A stretch of 64,000 bases of DNA from Paenibacillus zeisoli (lineage in GTDB: Bacteria > Bacillota > Bacilli > Paenibacillales > Paenibacillaceae): the NCBI RefSeq assembly GCF_003994465.1, contig NZ_RZNX01000008.1:1-64000 (forward strand), in the 5' to 3' direction. The first letter of the stretch is position 1. Each line of letters opens with the position of its first letter. Of this stretch, positions 18,347-26,446 are shown piece after piece. Under the pieces are notes generated by a model, which saw only the letters and a program-made list of their open reading frames with translations, had not been told where the DNA came from and did no database searches. The translations under genes were made by a program, and so were the position numbers.

Positions 18347-19138
18347 TTAAGCATGGACCTGCTTCATAAATTCCAAAATGACCTCAGCAAGCTTCTCAGG
18401 TGCTTCGTACATACTCATATGTCCAGCGCCTTGAATAAGCGCTTCGGTCACATTGCCTCCCTTGGCTGTGAACGTCTTCTCGGAAGGAATTAGATGATCC
18501 TTCTCACCTGCGATCAGAAGACGAGGCAATGTCGAGGCGGACAACACGTCCGTACGGTCTGGACGCTCCCGCATGGCCAAAGCCGCACCCGCAGCTCCTT
18601 GAGGAGGAGTCCTGTACCCGATCTCTTTGGCCCGGGTTACTTCACTCTCCATCTTCTCCACATTCTCCTGTGCGAATAATCCCGGCACAAGGCCATCGAT
18701 AAAGGTTGTAATTCCCTCGGTTTGAATCGTAGAGACTGCCTTCAGCCGTTTCTCCTTGGCCTCCTCACTGTCCGGATAACCTGTAGAATGAAGCAGGCCA
18801 AATGCATTCAGCCTTGAGGCATATCTCTGAGCAAGTGAAAGTGTAACATAACCGCCCAGCGAGTGTCCGATCAAGGTATACTTGCTTACCCCCAAGGATT
18901 CGAGCAGACCTGCAATATCATCAGCCAGCTGCTCCATCGTATAAGCACCGAGAGGGGCATCCGAAAAGCCATGTCCCCGCAGATCGGGAGTGATTACGCG
19001 GTACGACTTCGACAGTAGTGGACCAAGTCGTTCAAAGTATGCTGAGCTTCCGCAGAACCCATGAACCAACACCAATACTTCACCTTCTCCACGGTCGTCG
19101 TAAGCGATTACTGTTCCGTTCACATTTGCTTTATCCAT
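18347..19138 (-). CDS. Alpha/beta hydrolase
   Basis: A 263-residue alpha/beta-hydrolase with a complete triad: S93 in GHSLGG, D214 in AGEKDHLIP and H240 in GAGHMSMYEAP. The oxyanion-hole motif HGFCGSS (about 26-32) is present. It resembles the general esterase/peroxidase-like group, and the substrate cannot be inferred. It is downstream of yyaC in the same direction, with about 45 bases between. Confidence 0.85.
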   Translation of the reverse strand: MDKANVNGTVIAYDDRGEGEVLVLVHGFCGSSAYFERLGPLLSKSYRVITPDLRGHGFSDAPLGAYTMEQLADDIAGLLESLGVSKYTLIGHSLGGYVTLSLAQRYASRLNAFGLLHSTGYPDSEEAKEKRLKAVSTIQTEGITTFIDGLVPGLFAQENVEKMESEVTRAKEIGYRTPPQGAAGAALAMRERPDRTDVLSASTLPRLLIAGEKDHLIPSEKTFTAKGGNVTEALIQGAGHMSMYEAPEKLAEVILEFMKQVHA

Positions 19139-19184
19139 TGTATATTCCTTCTTTCACTTATAGGTAATGGGATTATGATTACTA

Positions 19185-19769
19185 TTAATCTAATACCGCC
19201 GGCTCTGAACCATGCTTGGTTGCCAAATTGGGAATCTTGCCGAAGGCAGATGCCGCAGCAGTGGCAATTTCCTCTGCCATACACATGACTTGATACAGCG
19301 ATGTCATCTGTAGTGAAGTGTATGGCTTAGGCCCTTTCACATTTACAATCGCAGCAACACTATAATCTCCAACTGGTGGAAGCATACCGCCAACAGACTG
19401 AGCAGGCAGCAGGGGCTGCCGGGCCAGAATATAATGGCCTACAGAGGGAGCTGTGCCTAGGCAAGCATCTATCGCAACTATCTGGTGATTCTGCGGGATC
19501 GCTTCCAGCCGGTCTTTGAAATTCAAGGAATCACAAGGATGATCCAGGGAACCAATCACATGGCGGAAGCCATATTTAATCAGCTTACTTCCGACCAAGG
19601 GACCCAGTGCATCCCCGGAAGATCGGTCTGTACCGATACACAGAAAGGTAAGGTTATCACCCTGATTCTGACTCCATACTTCCTTGAAGAATTCGTTCAA
19701 TTCGCTTCCCGCCGACCATTTCCGTCCTGCCAGAGCCTCATCCAAGAGGCGGCGTTTGCTTGTTCCCAT
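19185..19769 (-). CDS. yyaC: YyaC-like spore protease-fold protein
   Basis: A 194-residue protein of the YyaC/DUF1256 family, related in fold to the germination protease Gpr. It contains the hallmark FLCIGTDRSSGDALGPLVG (about 41-59) and an internal IDACLG motif. YyaC is a sporulation-associated putative peptidase in Bacillus. It marks the host as a spore former. Confidence 0.85.
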   Translation of the reverse strand: MGTSKRRLLDEALAGRKWSAGSELNEFFKEVWSQNQGDNLTFLCIGTDRSSGDALGPLVGSKLIKYGFRHVIGSLDHPCDSLNFKDRLEAIPQNHQIVAIDACLGTAPSVGHYILARQPLLPAQSVGGMLPPVGDYSVAAIVNVKGPKPYTSLQMTSLYQVMCMAEEIATAAASAFGKIPNLATKHGSEPAVLD

Positions 19770-19887
19770 CCTGTTCTGTTCTCTCCTTAAGCCTGGATCA
19801 CTATACTGCTATTGTACCTTATCTTCACTGGGTGCCGCAAAAGTGATACAATACCCTGTATTACGCTGCAATGAGAGGATGAGAAGT

Positions 19888-20109
19888 ATGGACTTGACCC
19901 AGAAGACCCAGGAGAACGTTGAATATATGATTGAAGCCATCAAGAATAAATTAAGAATGGCTACAGGTGCTGCGATGCAGGCTTCCGCCTTCTCCGTCGA
20001 GCGTTACGATGATATTTATGAAGTGTATGAAATCGTAATGAGCAAGGAACGTCTCAGCATTTCGGAAGTTGAAGCGGTGGCTTCTGAACTGGGTAATCTA
20101 AGAGGTTGA
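19888..20109 (+). CDS. UPF0435/DUF1128 family protein (YfkK-like)
   Basis: A 73-residue acidic helical protein whose length and sequence match UPF0435 (YfkK of Bacillus), a family of unknown function. The ATG at 19888 is preceded by GAGAGGATGAG; the longer open frame starting at 19684 would overlap yyaC on the opposite strand and is rejected. It is followed by a strong terminator. Confidence 0.8.
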   Translation: MDLTQKTQENVEYMIEAIKNKLRMATGAAMQASAFSVERYDDIYEVYEIVMSKERLSISEVEAVASELGNLRG

Positions 20110-20132
20110 GTTTGGAAGCATATTAATGAAGC

Positions 20133-20193
20133 AAAAAAACAAGAGTCCACTCCGAATGTCTTATTTGACAAACCTTGGAGCGGACTCTTTTTC
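20133..20193. terminator. Bidirectional terminator
   Basis: The stem AAGAGTCC-A-CTCC / GGAG-C-GGACTCTT has an A-run on the left and a T-run on the right. It separates the UPF0435 gene and pirin. Confidence 0.82.
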
Positions 20194-20231
20194 ATAGTTA
20201 TATATCATGAGTGCGTATCGTAAGCTTCGTA

Positions 20232-20951
20232 TTATGGCATGTCCACGATCAGTAAATTGGCCGGACTGTCGCTGCTTGTACCCTTGAAGGTAATTTCGCA
20301 GCTTTTTTTGATCCGGGTAGCATCTCCGGGTCTCAGAGACAGCTGCTCATCTCCACAGTTCAAATCTGTATTCCCGTCAATTAGGAACACATAAGTCCTG
20401 CGTTCATCCCGATGAGGGAGGCTGACTTCCTGCCCCGTCTCCAGAGTGCTTAGGAAGATGGTTACCTCCTGATTAATAGGGAGCGTACCTTCCGTCCCAT
20501 TACCGGATATTACAGGAAGCAGCTTGTTGAGTTGATCTTGTCTATCAAAAGAAAGGGCTCTCCAGGCTGGAGACTCACTCCTTTGATCCGGCAAAAACCA
20601 CATTTGGATAAAACGGACCTCTTCATTACTTGAAGGGTTCCGCTCCTCGTGTTGTACCCCAGTCCCCGCACTCATTACCTGAATATCTCCTGGCTTAAGC
20701 TGATGAGAGTTACCCAGATCATCACGATGTTCCAGTGTTCCCGACACTACATAAGTCACTATCTCAAGATCATGATGGGGGTGTCTCTTGAACCCTTGTT
20801 CTGGCTTCAAGATATTCTCATTATGGGCGAGCAGGCATCCGAAATGAGCATTACTTGGATCTTCATAGTCAGAAAATGAAAAACTGAATTCACTATGAAT
20901 CCATCCACGGTCTGAAGTATGGCGTTCATCCGAAGTTATCACTTTAATCAT
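20232..20951 (-). CDS. Pirin family protein
   Basis: A 239-residue bicupin. The N-terminal cupin has the metal-binding set HPHHDLEIVTYV ... HRDDLG and a downstream His in VQHEERN. Pirins are iron-dependent proteins; some bacterial members have quercetin 2,3-dioxygenase activity and others modulate redox or metabolic enzymes. The ATG at 20951 has GGAGG 9 bases upstream; a 12-residue longer form from 20987 is rejected. A perfect 7-1-7 palindrome lies about 100 bases upstream. Confidence 0.87.
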   Translation of the reverse strand: MIKVITSDERHTSDRGWIHSEFSFSFSDYEDPSNAHFGCLLAHNENILKPEQGFKRHPHHDLEIVTYVVSGTLEHRDDLGNSHQLKPGDIQVMSAGTGVQHEERNPSSNEEVRFIQMWFLPDQRSESPAWRALSFDRQDQLNKLLPVISGNGTEGTLPINQEVTIFLSTLETGQEVSLPHRDERRTYVFLIDGNTDLNCGDEQLSLRPGDATRIKKSCEITFKGTSSDSPANLLIVDMP

Positions 20952-21046
20952 TTTTTTCGACCTCCACGATCCTAGATTAGACTTCATATATGAGAGATGA
21001 GAGTCCTGAAATGCTATCTGTAGGGCACTTTCTTGCTATTCCTTAC

Positions 21047-21061
21047 CCTTAAGGCTTAAGG
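21047..21061. promoter_or_regulatory. Perfect 15-bp palindrome upstream of pirin gene
   Basis: CCTTAAG-G-CTTAAGG is a perfect 7-1-7 inverted repeat, of the size of a dimeric repressor site. On the minus strand it overlaps a weak SigB-like pair, GATTAG-N14-GGGTAA (21043-21068). Confidence 0.4.
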
Positions 21062-21093
21062 ACTAATCATGGGCATTTGACAGCCAGAAAATG

Positions 21094-21134
21094 CAGAACA
21101 GCGCTCCTCCATTTACAGGAGAAGCGCTGTTCTG
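21094..21134 (-). terminator. Terminator-like hairpin after asparaginase
   Basis: The stem CAGAACAGCGCT / AGCGCTGTTCTG with an inner CTCC/GGAG pairing is very strong. The minus-strand tail is only CATTTTC, so termination is likely but not certain. Confidence 0.65.
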
Positions 21135-21197
21135 TTTCGCATAAGGTATGAAACATTCTTACTTGTATCACTTAATAAGGGGCAGCTTACATGCTAT

Positions 21198-22211
21198 TTA
21201 TAATTGTGCGGCTGTTAATTCAAAACTGGCCTCGGCATATCCCACTTTCCTGCCGGCATCGTTGAAGATATCTTTGCTGAATGCTGTTCTCATCCGTTCC
21301 AATGTCGCTTGGTTCTTGTAATTGAGCTGCTCCAATATCCTCAGAACCACCAGCCCCCACTCCTCTTCAGATCCATCCAGAATCTTCAAAGCGACCCCAA
21401 GCCGTTCTTTCTTCAAGCTGAAGCAGTAAACCCCTTTGAAGCCGCCTTTCGCAACGATGTTGGAATCCTCCAGCAGGATGGAATCCACTCTGTCCGTACC
21501 CCCAACCAGAACGGGGTGAGTGTTCATCGCGCCCGTAATCTGAATCACAGCTTCACGTGTAGCCTCATCCTTAATTAGATCCGGACAAGCCAGCTTCAAA
21601 TAAGCCATAGCCAAGGAAGATAGAGGAAGCGCAAATACAGGGAACCCGCATCCGTCGGTTCCAAGACCAATCTCTTCACGCTTCATCTCAGCAAACGACG
21701 CCAGCGTGGTCAAGATCTCCTGCTGGACCGGATGTTCTAGCTTGTCGTAACCTTGAACCGGATAATCCATCATTTTGGCGTAAGCCAGAACCCCAAAGTG
21801 CTTACCTGAACAATTATGGAACAATCTGCGCCGATGACCGTTCGAGCGCAGCAGCTCCTCCTTGGCTATCTCATCTAGCGGCAGGCTTGGAGCACAGACG
21901 AGACAGTGTTCTTCAATACCGATTTTGCCGCTTAACCGCTCAAGTGTCTCTACGTGTACTTCTTGTGAACGATGGGAAGCCGTCATAATCGCTACTTCCT
22001 CTCGCGTAAGCTGGTAATGGCGGGTCACACCGGCCCGTACAGCCGGAATAGCCTGGAAAGGTTTGGCGGATGAGCGTGTGAAAGCTGTAAAATCAGGATC
22101 TCCTGCTGAATAGATCACGTTCCCCTTCTCATTCACTATGCTTATATGACCCGAATGCGCACATTCCAGAATGCCCGCACGAAACTCCTGAACCAGGACA
22201 GCTTCTTTCAT
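21198..22211 (-). CDS. L-asparaginase, Rhizobium etli (ReAV)-like class
   Basis: A 337-residue asparaginase of the thermolabile, R. etli-like family, which hydrolyses asparagine to aspartate and ammonia and is unrelated to the classical AnsA fold. The Ser-x-x-Lys catalytic segment RSSAKPFQ (about 47-54) and the cysteine-containing HNCSGKHFG and GTDGCGFP motifs are present. The ATG at 22211 follows GGAGACG. It is divergent from ytxH. Confidence 0.85.
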   Translation of the reverse strand: MKEAVLVQEFRAGILECAHSGHISIVNEKGNVIYSAGDPDFTAFTRSSAKPFQAIPAVRAGVTRHYQLTREEVAIMTASHRSQEVHVETLERLSGKIGIEEHCLVCAPSLPLDEIAKEELLRSNGHRRRLFHNCSGKHFGVLAYAKMMDYPVQGYDKLEHPVQQEILTTLASFAEMKREEIGLGTDGCGFPVFALPLSSLAMAYLKLACPDLIKDEATREAVIQITGAMNTHPVLVGGTDRVDSILLEDSNIVAKGGFKGVYCFSLKKERLGVALKILDGSEEEWGLVVLRILEQLNYKNQATLERMRTAFSKDIFNDAGRKVGYAEASFELTAAQL

Positions 22212-22435
22212 ATCTGTTCGTCTCCTTATCGTCTAGCGCATCTCTAATCCGGCTACTACAGTATATTATACCAATTTGTTTCAGCCAAAGGCATGAAGTT
22301 TATATACAAAGTAAGCTGAGCAACAATCAGAGCCCTTAAGACAAAAGCTTCTCAAGATACAGACTGGACTATACCAATCTGGCTCAGATTACTTAGTTCG
22401 GCTGTATAACATAAATCCATTAAGGAGTGATTAGA

Positions 22436-22918
22436 ATGAATAAAGCAGAAACAGATTATCCGGTACAAAGCGGTTCGACTTTCACAAAAGGTTTGCTGAT
22501 TGGCGGTCTTCTAGGTGCAGCTGCAGCTCTTCTCTACGCTCCAAAGCCAGGTCGTGAAATGCGCAGCGATTTGTCAGAAAAATGGGGCACTGTATGCGAT
22601 AAATCCAAGGATGTAGCATCAGTTGTGACTGAAAAAGCTACAGATCTGGCTAAGAATGTTACGGCTAAAACTACAGATTTGGCTAAAACCGTAGGATCAA
22701 GTGCTAGTACACTTGTATCCAGTGTGAAGACAGCCTCTTCCATGGTTGGCGAAGAAGTGAAACAGGCAGCTGCTAATGTATCGGAAGATGCAAAAAACTC
22801 TGCCAGTGAAGTAGCTAGCGAAGCAAAGGATACTTCGAACGAGCTTTCGAGCGACATTCGCAAGGCTTCTCAAGACACTGCCCGTGAAGTTCATAACAAA
22901 ACAAGCGCATCTTATTAA
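22436..22918 (+). CDS. YtxH-domain stress protein with LEA-like repeats
   Basis: A 160-residue protein. A glycine-rich membrane helix (GLLIGGLLGAAAALLYAPKPG, about 19-39) is the YtxH hallmark. The remainder is Ala/Thr/Ser/Lys-rich with 11-residue repeats such as TEKATDLAKNV and TAKTTDLAKTV, which resemble late-embryogenesis-abundant proteins. ytxH is a general stress gene in Bacillus. The ATG at 22436 has AAGGAG upstream. A weak SigB-like pair, GTTTCA-N14-GTTTAT, lies at 22278-22303. It is followed by its own terminator. Confidence 0.8.
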   Translation: MNKAETDYPVQSGSTFTKGLLIGGLLGAAAALLYAPKPGREMRSDLSEKWGTVCDKSKDVASVVTEKATDLAKNVTAKTTDLAKTVGSSASTLVSSVKTASSMVGEEVKQAAANVSEDAKNSASEVASEAKDTSNELSSDIRKASQDTAREVHNKTSASY

Positions 22919-22939
22919 TCCTTATAAGATGTTCCTTGT

Positions 22940-22971
22940 GAAATAGCCAGCCTTCTTCAGCTGGCTATTTC
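22940..22971 (+). terminator. ytxH terminator
   Basis: The stem AAATAGCCAGC / GCTGGCTATTT has an 8-base loop. Confidence 0.8.
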
Positions 22972-23008
22972 TTATCCCTACTTTTGCAGAAAGGACGTGA
23001 ATTTCCAT

Positions 23009-23332
23009 ATGGGAGAACTGAAGCAATATGATACCAAAGACCATCCCTTTGAGCTCAGGCATGAGGTGAAGCGCCTGAATTCACGCCTGGATGATATTGC
23101 AGATGCACTGGAAAGATCTGACTTCAAGGATATTATCGAGAATTATACAAACCCTAAGAAGCGGCTGTTCTCGAACTTCACCGCAGGTCTGGCTCGGGGG
23201 CTTGGACTAACGATAGGAACAGCGCTGGTCCTGGCGTTATTCGGTTGGATCACAAGTTTCTTCGTGTCCATGCCGCTGATCGGTGAGTTCCTGGCCAATA
23301 TTCAGCATTATATGGATGCGTATAAGAAATAA
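23009..23332 (+). CDS. DUF5665-type small membrane protein
   Basis: A 107-residue protein with a charged helical N-terminus (FELRHEVKRLNSRLDDIADAL) and a C-terminal hydrophobic part (about 58-85), matching what I know as DUF5665. The function is unknown. An AAGGA site lies 13 bases before the ATG at 23009 and immediately before an in-frame GTG at 22997, so the start is not settled. It is probably co-transcribed with the next gene. Confidence 0.65.
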   Translation: MGELKQYDTKDHPFELRHEVKRLNSRLDDIADALERSDFKDIIENYTNPKKRLFSNFTAGLARGLGLTIGTALVLALFGWITSFFVSMPLIGEFLANIQHYMDAYKK

Positions 23333-23361
23333 CATTTTAACCGGGAAGAGAGGCCTTTAGC

Positions 23362-23586
23362 ATGAGTTCAAATAATCCCAAAGACGAACAAGAGAAGTAT
23401 ACCCGTGACCAGATCATCGATGCGGCAGCAGGTAATGTACCTAAACACAAAGACATTGACGAAGCTGAGAATGGGTCGATGGTTAATGACATGAAAGACC
23501 TGAAGCGCCTAGGCAAAGAGATGGATGAAATGAACACGGTCACTGAAGATAAAGAAAAGGGTCTGGAGAATGACCCCAAACAATAA
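23362..23586 (+). CDS. Small acidic hydrophilic protein, 74 aa
   Basis: A strongly charged protein with no membrane segment and no cysteine, probably disordered. It is rich in Asp, Glu, Lys and Asn (GNVPKHKDIDEAENGS ... LENDPKQ). No family is recognised. It lies 29 bases after the DUF5665 gene in a group of stress-type genes. A short hairpin GCACC/GGTGC follows the stop at about 23594-23609. Confidence 0.6.
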   Translation: MSSNNPKDEQEKYTRDQIIDAAAGNVPKHKDIDEAENGSMVNDMKDLKRLGKEMDEMNTVTEDKEKGLENDPKQ

Positions 23587-23669
23587 GAAAAGAGCACCTC
23601 ACTGGTGCCCTTCCTAGGCCTGAGCTACTGCGCAGGCTTAATTTTATTTGTCCCATCGACTAGGTGAAT

Positions 23670-24644
23670 TTACAAATTCGACTCTTCATCTTCAACCTCA
23701 AGCAAATCCCCGGTCCATCCCTTGGCTTTCAGCCAAATTCCCAGACCTATCGTACTGAGTAAGATGATAGCCATGATTAGAGCAAATCCCCATACTCCAG
23801 TTTTGATCCAGGGTAAATAGTCAAAGTTCATGCCCCAAATAGCTCCAATCACTGTAGCTGGTGTGAATATAGAAGCAATAATGGTAAGCGTCTTCGTGAT
23901 CTCATTTCCCCGGAATGCCGAGATCGCATCATCAATGGAGATCAAGGTATCGATCTCTCGTTCATAATGAAAGAACAGCTGTTCGACCCTTTCAAGCCGG
24001 TAATAATACCTCTTAAAATACATACTGCTGTCAATTTCATCTAAATAGGCTTCGCGCGATGCCGTCAGAAGCTCCTGAAAGGGAATGAACAAATTGTGCC
24101 AATAAAGAAGCTCAAACCGGGCATTGAGTATCCGGTCCATAATATTCTTCTTATTCCGCTTCCGCATCGTATCCTCGACCCGCCGGAGATTGGCCTCAAA
24201 GTTATCCATTCCAGTATGAAAATAATGAATCAGGGTTCTGCCTAGAATAAACAATCCATCGCTAGGATGAGAACACCTTCTTAGAACTTTCAAGCGCTCT
24301 TCCGATGTCATAATGGCGCGGGTATCCTCATCAAGATTGATCGTAATAAATACCTCATCGCTCAGAAAAAAATGAAATTTGCTGCAAGATTCGGAGGAAT
24401 CAATCTCCAGCTTTACGGAGTACAGCAACGTACCGAATATAATCGGACGGTCATTGTCCGTCAGGCGAACGGATAGATAGCTGGTCTTTACCCGTGGGAT
24501 CTCATGCAGCCACTCGTCTGCCAAATGATATCGCTCTTCTATTTCCTTTATTTCTGCCGTATCCCAGTTCTCAATGTTCAGATCGATCCACTTCCAGCCT
24601 TGCTCCATGGTCCATTCCTGGTGTGCCTTTGATGTTATCTTCAT
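23670..24644 (-). CDS. corA: CorA-family divalent cation transporter
   Basis: A 324-residue CorA/MIT family channel for Mg2+ or other divalent ions. The long soluble N-terminal domain ends in two membrane helices, and the first carries the signature GMNFDYLPW (the GMN ion-selectivity motif). The cytoplasmic coiled stalk is typical. It lies downstream of sigB in the same direction but behind a strong terminator, so it is a separate transcript. Confidence 0.9.
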   Translation of the reverse strand: MKITSKAHQEWTMEQGWKWIDLNIENWDTAEIKEIEERYHLADEWLHEIPRVKTSYLSVRLTDNDRPIIFGTLLYSVKLEIDSSESCSKFHFFLSDEVFITINLDEDTRAIMTSEERLKVLRRCSHPSDGLFILGRTLIHYFHTGMDNFEANLRRVEDTMRKRNKKNIMDRILNARFELLYWHNLFIPFQELLTASREAYLDEIDSSMYFKRYYYRLERVEQLFFHYEREIDTLISIDDAISAFRGNEITKTLTIIASIFTPATVIGAIWGMNFDYLPWIKTGVWGFALIMAIILLSTIGLGIWLKAKGWTGDLLEVEDEESNL

Positions 24645-24690
24645 TCCAAGGCGCCCCCTCTCTCCGCTTCCCTATATACTCTCTTCAAAA

Positions 24691-24730
24691 AAGACACGCC
24701 TCATTCTTAAAAAGAATGGCGTGTCTTCAT
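24691..24730 (-). terminator. Terminator of the rsb-sigB operon
   Basis: The minus-strand stem AAGACACGCC ... GGCGTGTCTT with an inner ATTCTT/AAGAAT pair is followed by a T-run. It marks the 3' end of the SigB operon. Confidence 0.9.
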
Positions 24731-24757
24731 GAGTTATTACAGTCGATAAAGAACATA

Positions 24758-25528
24758 TTAGGAACCCGAATTTGACATGATCTGCTTAAGCTTCTCGGTT
24801 GCGCGTTTTTGAATACGGGATACACTCATCTGAGATACTCCAAGCTTCTGGGCAATTGCACGCTGGGACTGACCGTCCTGGAATGCCAGAAGCAGAACAC
24901 TTTGCTCCTGCTCCTTCAGTTGGCTGAGCGCCTGCTGGAGGTCCATTCTCTTCTCCACCGTATCATAGTCATTGGCATCGGAGCTGATTAATTCTCCGAG
25001 TGTTGCCGTACTCTCATCCTGAGAGAGCGGTGAGTCCAATGAGACATAATGGTAGCATTCCCGGCCGGCAAGGACTTCAATCGTCTCCTCCACAGAAAGA
25101 TCCAGGAATGATGCAATCTCCTTCACATCCGGAGACCGTTCGAGCTTCACGGTAAGCTCATCAATGGCCTGCTGGACCAAAGCACCCTTCTCTTTGATTC
25201 GGCGCGGCACCTGGATATACCAGGATTTATCTCTTAGGAAATTCTTCATATGGCCGATCATACTCTTCATGGCATAGGGCTCAAAGGGAATACCAAGCTC
25301 AATGTCATACTGCTGAAGAAGCCGAATCAAGGCCATCTGCCCTACCTGATATAGATCCTCGTATAAGTCCGGACGGTTGCGGGCAATCTTACCGGCAGCC
25401 ATCTTCACCATGGGCTCATATTTCTTGATGAGTACGGTGGCAATTTCATTATCTTTGGTCTGCTGGTATTCCCAGATTAGACCGATTGCTTCGTTCATCG
25501 ACTCTGGGGGAGTCAGTCTATCCGTCAT
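24758..25528 (-). CDS. sigB: General stress sigma factor SigB
   Basis: A 256-residue sigma factor of the SigB/F/G group. Region 2 (DLYEDLYQVGQMALIRLLQQ) and the region 4 helix-turn-helix (QRAIAQKLGVSQMSVSRIQK) are clear, and there is no long region 1. It directs transcription of general stress genes and is held inactive by RsbW. Its start overlaps rsbW by four bases (ATGA), so the pair is translationally coupled. SigB rather than SigF/G is argued by the rsbV-rsbW partners and the stress-type neighbours rather than spoII genes. Confidence 0.88.
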   Translation of the reverse strand: MTDRLTPPESMNEAIGLIWEYQQTKDNEIATVLIKKYEPMVKMAAGKIARNRPDLYEDLYQVGQMALIRLLQQYDIELGIPFEPYAMKSMIGHMKNFLRDKSWYIQVPRRIKEKGALVQQAIDELTVKLERSPDVKEIASFLDLSVEETIEVLAGRECYHYVSLDSPLSQDESTATLGELISSDANDYDTVEKRMDLQQALSQLKEQEQSVLLLAFQDGQSQRAIAQKLGVSQMSVSRIQKRATEKLKQIMSNSGS

Positions 25529-25977
25529 ACCTTCTCCTCACTGCGAGCGAGATTGCGGATGAGGACCACTTTTGTTCCTTTCCCTGCCTCGCTCACTACG
25601 CTTACGTCATCCATAAGCGCCTGCATTAAATAGAAGCCGAGACCACCGATTTGGGCATCGTCCAGATTTTTATCGTGAAGTGTTACCCGATCGTCTGTTT
25701 TGTCCCACGAATCAAAGCTCTCCCCTTCATCTTTGACCGTAATTGACAATGAATCCGGCTTGACTTCAAAAGTAACTTCAACCGTGCCATCCTCCTGCTT
25801 GTAGGCATAAAGAACAGAGTTGTTACAGGCCTCAGAGACCGCAACCTTCATATCTTCAATATCCTCATAGGAGAAACCCATCTTGGAAGCAATCCCGTAT
25901 AAATTCAATCTAACAATATCGACATAATCCGCTGTTGCCGGTAAGTGTAATATAACTCTTTGAACTTCGTCTTTCAT
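25525..25977 (-). CDS. rsbW: Anti-sigma-B factor / kinase RsbW
   Basis: A 150-residue GHKL-fold serine kinase. The N-box is SEACNNSVLYAY (about 48-59), with the later ATP-lid motifs KDEGESF and GGLGFYLMQAL. RsbW sequesters SigB, and when unstressed it phosphorylates and so inactivates RsbV. It lies 18 bases after rsbV and overlaps sigB. Confidence 0.9.
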   Translation of the reverse strand: MKDEVQRVILHLPATADYVDIVRLNLYGIASKMGFSYEDIEDMKVAVSEACNNSVLYAYKQEDGTVEVTFEVKPDSLSITVKDEGESFDSWDKTDDRVTLHDKNLDDAQIGGLGFYLMQALMDDVSVVSEAGKGTKVVLIRNLARSEEKV

Positions 25978-25995
25978 TCTAACTTCGATCCTTTC

Positions 25996-26334
25996 CTATT
26001 GGGGATTCTCCTGTGAAGCAAAAAACTTAGCTATTCCGGTCATGTCAAACAACTTTTGAATTTGGGCCGGAACTTCCCGAACAAGAAACTGTGCACTCAT
26101 ACCATGTCTAGCTTTCAGTATAGATAACAAGATTCCAATACCTGTACTATCAATGTATTTCAGATCTTTAAGGTTAATCACCAAGTCAAGCTCCCCATCC
26201 TCGACAAGAGGTTCCATTACCTGTCTGAAGTCCGGGGCCACGGATAAATCTAATTCTCCTCTTAAATAAACCGTGCACGTACCGTCTTCTACCTGGGTAG
26301 TCGCATTGAACTTATCATTCTTATTTGTATTCAT
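25996..26334 (-). CDS. rsbV: Anti-anti-sigma factor RsbV
   Basis: A 112-residue STAS-domain protein. The phosphorylatable serine is S63 in YIDSTGIG. Dephosphorylated RsbV binds RsbW and frees SigB. The ATG at 26334 is 9 bases after AGGAG; a GTG two codons upstream is too close to the site. A SigB-like promoter precedes it, which would give the usual autoregulation. Confidence 0.9.
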   Translation of the reverse strand: MNTNKNDKFNATTQVEDGTCTVYLRGELDLSVAPDFRQVMEPLVEDGELDLVINLKDLKYIDSTGIGILLSILKARHGMSAQFLVREVPAQIQKLFDMTGIAKFFASQENPQ

Positions 26335-26395
26335 AGACACTCTCTCCTGAATTATGTTTTCTTTTTTTAAAAATAACAGCCCATTCTACATTCAT

Positions 26396-26420
26396 TAACC
26401 CAAAAGTGAGCTTGTGAAAC
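26396..26420 (-). promoter_or_regulatory. SigB-type promoter for rsbV-rsbW-sigB
   Basis: On the minus strand, GTTTCA (26415-26420), 13 bases, then GGGTTA (26396-26401). This compares with the Bacillus SigB consensus GTTTAA-N12-15-GGGTAT. The -10 lies 61 bases before the rsbV start, in the gap after the upstream kinase gene. Confidence 0.65.
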
Positions 26421-26446
26421 AAAATGAAAAAGGATCGCGCCCCCAC

